The notes below the pieces were generated by a model, which had not been told where the DNA came from, did not search any database, and saw nothing but the letters and a program-made list of their open reading frames with translations. 64,000 nt of DNA from Tribonema minus (Eukaryota > Sar > Xanthophyceae > Tribonematales > Tribonemataceae), in NCBI GenBank assembly GCA_017506865.1, contig JAFCMP010000527.1, positions 248,001-312,000 on the forward strand, written 5' to 3'. Positions 54,501 to 64,000 of this stretch are shown one piece after another (within the stretch, counting starts at the first letter, position 1; each line of letters opens with the position of its first letter). Made by a program: the position numbers and the translations under genes.

Positions 54501-57500
54501 TCAGATGCACCATCAATGAAGATAGTTTAGGTATGTGCGGGCTCTGTGGCAGTGCTCACCGTGGGGCGCATGATCCTGAATCCTCTTTCCTGGTGGTGCA
54601 GGCAAAGAAGCCACGCAAGTCACGGAACGCAAACAAGAAGCGCGTGCGACGTCATGACGATGGAGCAGGGGACAGTGATGATGACGATGGTGTCAATGGC
54701 GCGGATGCGTACAAGCAGCTTTTGGAGAGCCTCATGCAGGGCGGCGGCGCAGGCTCAACAGTGCAGGTGGGTGGGCCTGAACCAGCAGCGTACCCTAGGT
54801 GTCCTCTGCGCGTACTCTCGCTTCATCATTTGGGTCACAGGGCCGTTGCTGTCGTAGAACTTCAACGTTGCCTATACAAAGACAAAAGGCCAGGTGTTCG
54901 GTAACCGCAAGCGCCATGTGCAGCACTGGGTGTCTTGCTTGGATGTGTACAGTAGGTGATGGAATCCACTTTGAAGTCCGGATATTGACGCAGCACGACA
55001 CATTGTGGAAATGCGTGGCACTGGTGGCACTTTCAAACTGGAGACTCTTCTATTGCCTTGGCCATCCTCACCGTAATTGCATGCCACCTTTTCATGAACA
55101 AGAACCTTGTGGGGTAGATGCAACAAGTGCCGTCCTATGCACATGTTCATCCATTCACAGTCAGTGACTTCCTATTGACTGTAGGCACTGGCAGGCATTG
55201 ATTAATGGCTGATTGCGTCAGAGGGAATTCATGCCCTCAGGTCTTTATTCATGTGTTGAAGACCTGTTTGGCCGTCTCTGGCAGTCTGAGAACACAAGTG
55301 GCTGCACAGATAGCTGTAGGCAGTACACGATGTGTACAGCTGTACATGGTGTGTACTGCTGCTTTCAGTGTGCACATACGAAATTGCTCATGTGCGTCAT
55401 CTCCATGTCTGTGTATTCGTCTATGTACTTTGCAGGCAGCGCTCAGGGCGAGGCGCCTGGAGGAGACAGGCAACGACCGCCTGGACTCAGATGAATCTGG
55501 CGACAACGATGAAGGCTCAGATTTGGACGGGGAAAACGCGGGAAACTTCTCAGAAGAAGAAGAAGGTTCCGATGCATCTGGCGAAATGGCTGATGCCGCA
55601 AATGGTGAAGTTGGCGATGGAGCGGAGGCAGACGACACTGTGGAGGGGGAGGGTGGGGATGGTGCCAGCGGGGACTCTTCCCAGGAACAGTCCTCAGATG
55701 AGGAAGAGGAGGAGGAGGAGGAGGGTTCAGACTCTGAGGCGGAGGGCGGTGAAGCAGCGGGCACCAGTGCTGCAGGTGCGTTGCCTCGCAGCATTTTCAG
55801 CTCGTAACTGTCACTGATATGCATGGTCACAGGTGGTGCGCAGCAGCTGCAGCCGCTGTGGTGCTGTCTGACGGTTGCAGTAGGCTTCATGCAGAGTGTA
55901 GGTTCTCGGCAGACATGCACTGCAAGCATTGGTGTGGTGATGAGACTCATGCCTTGCATGAACAACAAGACAATCTGAAGCTCTCAACCCAGAGCATTGC
56001 GCCACTGCTGTGACGGTCTTCAGGAGCAGACCTCGAGGCTACCTACACGCCTCTTCTAGTGCCTAGTCTAGATCATGATCAATTATCCGATGAGGAATAA
56101 ATCACAAATCTGCTTTGCTTCGGTGTTTCGATCGCCCATCGCGCAGTCAGCACTGGCACCAAGCAACGAGCAAGCGATACCATGCCTACCCCCTACCTGG
56201 ACCACTTTGCCGGCGCCCCGCTGTTCCGCGAGGCCGCCGCACAGGCGCTGCTCAGCGTCAACTTCAACTTGAAGTACAAACCCCTCGCGTCCGCGGCAGC
56301 CGTAGCAGCACCCGCAATGAACGGCGACGCCGCTGCGAAGACGCGCTTGCAGCAGCGCTCAGCACCGAGCACTGATGCTGCTGCTGCTGCTGCAACAGAG
56401 GCGGCGGCGGCAGCGGCGTTGAAACGCGCCGCGAAGCTGGTGTCGAAGCTGGGTCTGGAGGCTGCCGTGCGTGAGCCGCTGCGCTCTGCCGCAGTCGCTG
56501 AGGATGCGCTCAGCAATGGGGGTCAGGAGGGGGCAGAGAACGGGCACGGGAACGGTCTGAACGGGGGCGAAAAGTCTGCAGAAAATGCTGCAGCAGCAGC
56601 GGATGATGCGTTGTCGACGCCCCTCAAGTGCCTGGCAAATGTCCCCTCTCTACTCGGCGGTGATTACGGGGAGCGGGGTCTGGTGGGATTGGGGGTGGGC
56701 GCTGCCCTGGCCAAGCGGTGGAGCAGCCTCAGCCCTGGCCCTAGCCCTAGCCCTAGCCCTAGTTCTGACATCAGGAGCTTAGGGTTGAGCGGAGGTGAGG
56801 TGTCGGCGGTGCAGGCGCTGGTGCTGCCGGTGCTCACGGGCTACGTGGATGTGGTGCACACGGGAGTTGCGCCTGCAGGTAAACTTTAAGCCCTAATGTT
56901 ATAGTTACTCAAGGTGTAAGGAGGATGAGGTTATCGATGTGCATCAGCCCCTGTGCATCTGCCAAGTGAACTTCAAACGCTACTGTAAATACTGAGGGGG
57001 AGGGGGGGGGGGGGCACATTTGGTCCCAGCCTTTTTCTGCTAGTGAGTGGTGATTGCCATGTTCGCTGCTGGTAGTATAGGGCTGCTGGTGAGGGTCTTT
57101 CTACATTTTGACAACAGTGAGTGGCTTGCTATGGCATCCACCACAAAGGGGTGCACACGAGAAGCGTAGGTTGCAGTACTGCAACGGAGCTCAAGTACAT
57201 GTCATTCAGTACACGCCTATCACGCGCCAGGTGCTGTCATGTAGGTCTGCCTGTGCTGCACAGTGCTTGCTGCGCTGGACCGTGTTCTTATACATACATA
57301 TCTACCACATAACCACCAAAGTAATCAAGCGTGGCTCTACATAACGTCGCCACGCACTACACCAGCTCCAAAAAGTCATGTCAGGCAGGACACACATGAG
57401 CATGATTTGCAATCTGCTAGCTGCCAAGCATATTGAATATGTCTGTGTAAGGCACAGTGTACATTCGATACATTCATCTGCAGACACCCGACACTGCGCA

Positions 57501-60500
57501 TGTTGAGCCCCTAAGTAGTGACAGAATCACGCGCACCCTCTCTACCACTTTTGATGATGCGCTGCAACCTATATTGACCTCACTCATGCCAATCGTGTAC
57601 GTCACTTACTCCAAGTACGCCGCCTACTTCAACTGCAGGCGCACGAGACAGCGCCGCAGCTGGCAGCTTGGATGAAGCATCAGAGCTGAGGCGTGTGTAT
57701 GCGCTTCATGCACTCAACCACGTGGTCAAGTCCAGGCTGCGCGTGGCCAGGCACAGCCTGCGCATCAGGCGCGCGGAAGCGGCCGCCGCAGCCGGTGAGA
57801 ATTGAATTGAAAATCTCATTCAACCTAAGTTCAAGTTCATCCCTAAACAAGCCATGTACATAGCATTTTTGGGTCAAAGCCCTAAGCAAGACATGTATAT
57901 TGAAACTTGGGGTCAAAGTGGCCATGGGTGTGAGCTCACTGGCATGAACATGTGTTCACATCTCAAACTCCATGACAGCCTGCGCATCAGGCGCGCAGAA
58001 GCGGTCGCCGCAGCCGGTAAGAGTTGAACTTTCATCCAAATGCTAACTTGAGCGCTAAGAAAGCCATGTGTATTGCAATTTTGCGTCCAAGAACACTAGT
58101 AGTAGTCAGGAGCGACGGCTGATCTTGCCCACATCTTTGACTCCATGATGCGAAGCGGCGACGGTGGCTGCTGCAGCTGGGTAAAGCCTTTTTTGTCCAA
58201 ATGACACCGAGCCTGCGATTCACACAAGATTGTTCGTTTGATCATGTTCTTGAACTTGATTTCATGTGTTCTAAGTTCATATTTTTCAAGGCAGCTTCGT
58301 TGCGTTGCTCAGTCGTCAGAAAAGAACATGTAACAAGTGTGCAATCTTGTTATCAAATATATGGCCTGCTTCAAACGCAACCGCTATCGTCGCCTTCATT
58401 TGCGGCCATTACACAACTGGAGCATACCTCTGTTTCTTATTTGACGCCACTGCATGTTTGTATGCGTGCAATCAGCTGCCGCTCAGCTGCGGGAGGAGGC
58501 TGGAGGCCAGGACAAGAAGAGGAAGCGGCTACGCAAAGCCGAGCTTGAAGGTAACACAATTCTTACTTCAACTTCAACTTGACATGTGACCCTAGACCCC
58601 GACCTCAACTGCAACATCCGTATGTGGAGCAATAGCTTACTGTCATCTCCTGCTCTTGGGTTTCGGGCTGAGCTATGTCAGTGCTTGTTAAACCAGGCCC
58701 AAACTCTTTGCATTTGACTTAGCCATAGAATTCACTGTCAGTCTGTGGCGTAATGTGTGATTATCAACAATGACAGCAACGCCTGTCTCCCACAGTGCTG
58801 GCACTGCAGCAGTGTTCAGGACATGTCACTCTCTGCAAGGTGATTGTAGCTAAAGTACATGCTCTTTGAAGTGTGCAAGTGTGCAAAGTCATCCATACAT
58901 CGGTCATCGCTGTTTGTAATATTTACTTGCTGCAGCACTGGCGGCAGAGCGCAAGGCGCTGAAGCGTGCAATCGTACATTCGTTGAAGTGTGCAATCGTA
59001 CATGGTCATCAGATGTTCATCGCTGTTTGTTATAGACGAGGGATCCCGGAGAGGGGGCAGCGTCCAACCGGAGGTCGGCGCTGGGACCGTGGTCCCGAGC
59101 CTCATAGATCGTGATGCACGCATATGTACGTAGTAGTAATATGAAAAAAATCATTTGCAGGGGGGGTCCAATTCTCGGGCCATCAGGTCGATGGTGTGCA
59201 AAGCCTTCAGCTTGTGAAATGCCGATCGCTCAGAAAAGTAAGCACTTACTCGCTGCACAGGGCACTTCAGGCGGCGCCGGTGGTTGGAGCCGCACCGCTG
59301 CTGCTGTTGCCAACTGCCCCTACCGTACCACTGTCATCCCATGTGATGGCTGGCGAGAACGAAGCCTCGACCAGTTTGATGGGGTCTGACACGCTCACGG
59401 CGTGTCACTTGCAGTAGGCTGACGTGCAGGTGGTGCAGTAGTACAGCCTTACGCACTCACAACGTCGCTGGTTCAAATCTGATGACTTTGATGGTGCTTT
59501 ATTTTTTGCGAGCGATCCCCCGGCGAGGGAGAGGTTTGCAAGTAAACTACCCTGCCCCCTGCACGCAACGGCGCATCCTCCTAAATCAAACTCAATGTGG
59601 AGTGTTGTATGCACATACCGCTTTGAGCGCAGCTTATCTTTGGACTGACAAGGATGAACATAAACATGAACGCAACTGCAAATATATGTCATGGGCAGCT
59701 TGCATTAAATTAACGAATAAAAGCAATTGCAAAGATTGTAATGGGCAGCTGGATGCGCCGCTGATCCCGAGCCCACCCCCCTCTGGGGGGTCCTTCTGGT
59801 ATTTACTTACAGCACTGGCAGCGGAGCGCAAGACACGCATGGAGACAGCAGCGCTCAAGGCAGCGCAGGCTGTATCCGGCATCGACATTGATGACGACAA
59901 CGACCAAGATGAAGACGCTTGGAAGCGGGACCAGGGGTTCACCAGGCCCAAGGTTTGTACTTCGCACATGAAGTTGTCAGATATGCAGTTGCACTTGTGC
60001 TGTATTGTTTTGACTCACTGGTGTCAGGCATGCCACCATTGCTCAGATGAAATGCGTGCTGTATCGAGGCAGTCACCCTTGAATTCTGCAGCAGCCCCTT
60101 ATTGCAGTTGGCCTCACCATGAATGTGAGGGCCCGGTGATGGGGGCTAGGATCGGGGTGAGATGGTGATGCGCACACACGTGATGACTCATCCATGAAGT
60201 TGTACTTAAGCTTTGACAGGGCTCACGAGAACCAAGTACTCATGGTGACAAAGCCGATCACCTGGCCACCGTTTGGGTTTTGCAGAGCACGCACCGGCGC
60301 TGGCATTGGCTTGATGCTGCTGCTGCTGCTGCTGCTGCTGTTACAAGCAAAACACCATCAATTGCGATCGTGGTCTTGGCGGTGCTCAAGTTGCTGGTGC
60401 TCATGAATACTGTGTTGGCGCTGCTTGGCTGCCTATGGTTGTGCAGGTGCTGATACTGTGCCCGCTGCGGCACGTTGCGTATGATCTGGTCATGGCAATG

Positions 60501-63500
60501 CGGGCCCTACTCGGACCCCACGCGGCATTTGCAAATCTGGACCGCTTTGAAGAGGAGTACGGCCCTGCTGATGACGATGACGATGAAATGGACGAGGAGA
60601 CGGCAAAGAAAGCGGTGAGAACATGGCGTCCTGTCCTGAACCCCGCAAGCTTTACAATGCCTGATCACAAGCCCCTCAACCTCAACTTCAAGACGACCAT
60701 CAAGGAACGGCTTGCGCATTGCACTTGAACCATGACACGGACAGCCACATGTACAGAGGTCATGAATGCCTTGCAGAGGATGGCCGTACGGTATGTGCAT
60801 GTGGTTGCAGTGCGGTTTCAAGCCCTCGGCCAATGTCAATCGTGTGGTGCAGTGTGTGCCGCAGTGTCAGTCTGTACATGTGTACATGGCAGGGTGTGGT
60901 AAGCCACATACTTCGCCACACCAGGCACATGGTCGATTTGGGCCGTGTTTAAGGTGCTCACAACCTTCACCATCACTCTGGAAAGTGGGTATACTTGCCA
61001 TTGCACCGTCATATACATTGTCGGTTGTGCACATTGAGTATAAGACTGAAGATCCCCTCTGCACTTTTTTCTTGTTGTGCAGGGTATCAACCTCAACAAG
61101 GTCAGAGCACGGAAAGCACGCGAACGCCTGGTGGCTGGCCAGAAGCCCCCTGATTGGCAGGTACGCCAAACATATTACGACAACCTCTACCTGCATACCA
61201 TATTCAAGTCCCTGCCTCTTCTTGTCACAATTACCCCATTAGTCGCGCGTCAAAACTCTTGTTACTAAAGCACGCGTGTGCGTGAATCAAAGAACAGGCA
61301 CACTATTGCACTCAAGCACCTCAGTGGAGTGTTTCAGCTTTTCCTTGGCAGCAATGGCTACAGGCCTGGCTTAGGGTTAGGGTTAGGGTTAGGGTGAGGG
61401 TTAGGGTTAGGGACCCTACCCTAAGCCCCTGTGCAAGTTTATGATTGCAGCTGAGCTAAGCTTCAAGTCCATGTGAGGTGTTTCTACTGCTGTACCACAA
61501 AACTGAGTGACGTGAGACATCCATGACACTTGGGTTAGGGATAACCCTCACCTAGTCCTTACTCCTAACCTTAAGTTCAACTCGGATACGACAGCCATCA
61601 CTTCAGACAATACAGATAGACAGAGGCTACCTAGTGGTGTTTTGTTGCTCCCCATGATCCGCTGCATCATCTGCGGAATGCGCTGTTACGAAGCATGTGC
61701 CGTTGTGCACTACCAGTACGTCATATGTATGCTACCAGCACATGATTCTTGAACACGCTGACGAACACATGGCCCCGGTTTGTCCATTGCAGGCGTTGTT
61801 TGGAGGCGGCAAGAACTGCGACGACGAGTTCAAGTTGGGCATATCCATCATGCCCAAGGCTGGCAGGCAGCAACGCCGGGGCACAGAAGAGGCCGGTGAC
61901 GCTCCATCTGATGAGGATGACCCTGAGGAGGTGGGTTTGAAGTTCGACCGCATGCGCATACATCGATGTGACTTCTAATTAATTGTGGGCGTACAGCAGT
62001 TGCTGAGCGCAGGAAACTGAAGCGCGAAACTGGCATATTACTACAAGCAGCAGCGGTCGCAGCAAATGTCGTCTGCTGGCAGGGACTGCGCGATGCATGC
62101 AACAATGTGCACATGATTTTTGATACCGAGCACACGAGCCTACAGAGGTGCACCAAAAGCGCGTGCATCCAACGAGGCCCTGCTTTTGCGTCTTCTGCGA
62201 CCTGTGCTCATCTGTGCACATGTGCTTACTTAGGGTTAGGGTCAGAGCTGCAAAATTAGGTGCCGGCATGGTGACGACACACATCAGCCGTGACCTGTAT
62301 GCAGAATGCAACTTTGAGGTATCACACGTGATTGAACTGCTAATCAAGTACATGTCAGAGCACGCCACGTAGTTGAATTATACCATGTTTCATGAGATGT
62401 GAACGTTTGTTGCAGAAAAATCGCAACCATGCCGCCACATAGATGTATGTATGTATTTATGTATGTGGTGCCTGTCACATATCTTCAGAGCTACTCAGTC
62501 GAGATTCCGCAAACAAACCAGGCAAGGTCATTATTGGGAACCTGGACAGCTGCATGCAGATTCTCATATGACTTTCTAAGCGCACAATTATGCAGACACT
62601 ACCATGTAGGGGCGTCATGCATTCGGGAACCTGTCACATGAAGGTTGTACTGCTGTCAAACTTCACAATTACAACCTGGTCAAGAAAGAGGGGGCCAACA
62701 CGGTCATCTACAGTCACCAGCATGTTGGAGTTAAAGTCCCTCTCTGCACATGTGCCCTTGCGTCCCACAGGAGTCAGAGGGCAAGAAGAGAAGCAAGGGC
62801 GTCGCTGTGAAGCTATACGCTGACTTCTACCACAGCGACATACTCATTGCGTCGCCTCTGGGCATGCACCTAGCCACGACGGTGGGGCGTAAGGAGGGTG
62901 AAGAGGGGGACGATGGCACCCCCCGCACTGTTGAAGACAGCGACTTCCTCAGCAGCATTGAGGTGGGAAACTTTGTCGGTTCTTGCATCAGGCCGTCATG
63001 CCATGGTGTGCCACTCGCGCGGTGCTTGCGATTCTGCCGCTTTTGCTAGTGTGCAACAAGTGGATAGGTGCCTTGTGAATGTCAGTGCGTCACATTAACG
63101 TTGTAATCTGTAGTGAATGTTGCGCAGGACATGCAGCGGGCGAACACCTCTTTGTGCTGCGAGTGAGACGCCACGTACAAGTTGTTCACGAGTATGACTT
63201 ATGACATTGCAAGATTGCAACCGATAACTTGCCATTGCTCGCCTCAGCTTACCCTATATATATATACTGCACTATCACACGCGTGCCACACAGGTGTGCA
63301 TTGCATTTGGCGCGGATATGATGCTGCGAGTCAGACACCTGCACGCTAGTGTTGGCGCGCATGACTTTAGATTTGCGAGACTGCATCCACCAGTTTGTCA
63401 TTGCGCGCCTCGTCTCGCCACTGCAGGTCTGCATTGTAGATGGCGCGGATGTGATGCTCATGCAGAACTGGGAGCACGTGGTGACAACGCTCGACAAGCT

Positions 63501-64000
63501 CAACGCTCAGCCCAAGCGCGACCGCGGCACAGACTTCTCACGCGTCTGGCCGCACCTGACGCACGGTCAGGTATGTATGTATGAAAATCAAAAGATCGTA
63601 AAGCTCCAGGTGACAAGGGATGGTTAGCCGAAGTGCCTTTCAACAATAACCGTGGTCGCCGCTGCTGCGGCAATTGGCCACGAGTCAAACAGCACCACCA
63701 CATCCACAGTAGTCAAAAGACTTCAGTGTGCAAGCTTTCAGCGTTTGAGGCGTGGGTGTTCAGTATACTGCTGGGGTATGTAGGTATGATGAGTTCTCGT
63801 GTGTCTGGCCGCACCTGATGCATGGGCAGGTATGTGTACTGCTGGAGTTGGTATGTAGCTGGGGTATGTAGGTATGATGACTTCTCGCACGCCTGGCCGC
63901 GCTTGAAGCACGGTCAGATATGTACTCAGAAGCATACTGTTAGAGTCATGCACTTCAAGTATGCCGCTACCACCTGATGCACAGTCGCATGTGTATGCAT
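51563..64000 (+). CDS. UTP25: UTP25, helicase-like SSU-processome protein (3' end outside the window)
   Basis: Fourteen exons chain in phase (880 residues so far): 51563-51682, 52899-52987, 53671-53773, 54602-54766, 55436-55775, 56147-56878, 57639-57794, 58476-58550, 59813-59952, 60447-60614, 61083-61160, 61793-61930, 62771-62962, 63427-63570. The Lys/Gly-rich N-terminus (MGKGKGGKKSG) and acidic exon (EEEEEEEEGSDSEAEGG) are typical nucleolar features. UTP25/DIEXF landmarks follow in order: PYLDHF, LRRVYALHALNHVVK, DQGFTRPK, VLILCPLRHVA, LDRFEEEYG, CDDEFKLGI, KLYADFYHSDILIASPLGM, DFLSSIE, VCIVDGADVMLMQNWEHV, FSRVWPHL. UTP25 acts in the nucleolus in the U3-containing processome that matures 18S rRNA; the family has a DEAD-box-like fold lacking standard ATPase motifs. 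The first exon, start and several intron choices rest on phase only. Introns contain several decayed copies of the gene's own exon ends. Confidence 0.88.
56733..56762 (+). repeat. Telomere-variant CCCTAG repeat inside a UTP25 exon
   Basis: CCCTGGCCCTAGCCCTAGCC and two more CCCTAG units lie within coding exon 56147-56878 and are translated as a Ser-Pro run (SPGPSPSPSPSS). The frame stays open on both sides. Confidence 0.75.
57741..58080. repeat. Duplication of the end of a UTP25 exon plus its intron start
   Basis: CAGCCTGCGCATCAGGCGCG...GCCGCAGCCGGTGAGA (exon 57639-57794 and its donor) recurs at 57977-58017 as CAGCCTGCGCATCAGGCGCG...GCCGCAGCCGGTAAGA. Matching intron sequence follows in both units (GCCATGT.CATAGCATTTTTGGGTC and GCCATGTGTATTGCAATTTT). 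The second copy does not chain in phase with flanking exons, so it is probably not translated. Confidence 0.72.
58936..58965 (+). other. Possible 30-nt duplicated UTP25 exon
   Basis: CACTGGCGGCAGAGCGCAAG, preceded by ATTTACTTGCTGCAG, copies the start of exon 59813-59952 and its acceptor (ATTTACTTACAG then CACTGGCAGCGGAGCGCAAG). With donor GTGCAA after GAAGC it would be a 30-nt exon, phase 1 on both sides, adding an ALAAERK-like repeat. The donor is weak, so it may be dead. Confidence 0.4.
61370..61434 (+). repeat. Telomere-like TTAGGG array (interstitial)
   Basis: About eight TTAGGG-type units followed by a short inverted CCCTACCCTAA, in the UTP25 intron between exons 61083-61160 and 61793-61930. 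It is the longest array in the window. Confidence 0.78.
63295..63330 (+). repeat. Duplicated start of a UTP25 exon
   Basis: GTGTGCATTGCATTTGGCGC GGATATGATGCTG copies the first codons of exon 63427-63570 (GTCTGCATTGTAGATGGCGC GGATGTGATGCTC), preceded by CACAG. It is out of use in the current model. Confidence 0.6.
63780..64000 (+). repeat. Repeated copies of a UTP25 exon end
   Basis: The end of exon 63427-63570 (TCACGCGTCTGGCCGCACCT...CAGGTATGT) recurs at about 63794-63836 (TCTCGTGTGTCTGGCCGCACCTGATGCATGGGCAGGTATGT), 63882-63920 (TCTCGCACGCCTGGCCGCGC...GGTCAGATATGT) and partly at about 63962-63990 (GCCGCTACCACCTGATGCACAGTC). The first two units share a flank (GGTATGTAGGTATGATGA). The spacing is about 90 bp and the array continues past the window. 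Confidence 0.7.

Noticed and set aside
57977-58016. Second copy of the UTP25 LRIRRAEA exon end as a real exon
   Set aside because: Its acceptors give the wrong phase, while 57794 joins 58476 directly (GCC G plus CT GCC).
59419-59492. tRNA-like T-loop string (GGTTCAAATC)
   Set aside because: No acceptor stem, D arm or anticodon arm could be paired around it.
1-64000. CRISPR arrays, bacterial operons or prophage
   Set aside because: Spliceosomal introns, eukaryotic families and retrotransposons dominate. The repeats lack regular spacers, and no Shine-Dalgarno-led gene strings are present.

Overview
The window is nuclear DNA of an intron-rich eukaryote, most likely a flagellated green alga in or near the Chlorophyceae. 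The evidence is: small exons with GT-AG introns ending in TGCAG or similar; Ala-rich coding sequence with CAG/GCA/GCG runs; TGTAA candidate poly(A) signals; non-LTR retrotransposons; and a gene for a ciliary MYCBPAP-type protein. Short TTAGGG-type telomere-like arrays lie in many introns. I do not name a species.

Layout. 1-2930: remains of a non-LTR retrotransposon family in head-to-tail order, including a 5'-truncated copy with an unbroken 644-codon frame (zinc knuckle plus restriction-like endonuclease, no reverse transcriptase). 3369-12416, minus strand: a gene with two protease-associated (PA) domains, 5' end unresolved. 14620-32605, minus strand: a 22-exon gene whose splice phases all agree, giving about 1521 residues; a MYCBPAP-like (ciliary central apparatus) protein continues into a degenerate phosphoglycerate kinase-like C-terminal half. 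33729-39665, minus strand: an apparently intact 5.9 kb GC-rich non-LTR retrotransposon with two ORFs, flanked by 12-bp direct repeats. 40751-46890, minus strand: an 8-exon isochorismatase-like hydrolase (ISOC1/ISOC2 type, 220 residues). 46988-48715, plus strand: an intronless PPR protein with an SMR-like C-terminus, divergent from the previous gene across only 97 bp. 51563 to beyond the window end, plus strand: UTP25, the helicase-like SSU-processome protein; 14 exons are seen and the 3' end lies outside.

The host genes belong to different processes (ciliary motility, ribosome biogenesis, organelle RNA metabolism, small-molecule hydrolysis), as expected of eukaryotic neighbours, and I see no gene-cluster logic. 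Two genome-level behaviours stand out. First, fragments of exons with their splice sites are repeatedly duplicated into the adjacent introns (UTP25, MYCBPAP-like and ISOC genes), in one case directly abutting a telomere-like array. Second, short retroposed copies with 10-12 bp target duplications are scattered through introns.

All exon models come from reading splice sites, reading-frame phase and family similarity by eye; no alignment or transcript evidence was available.
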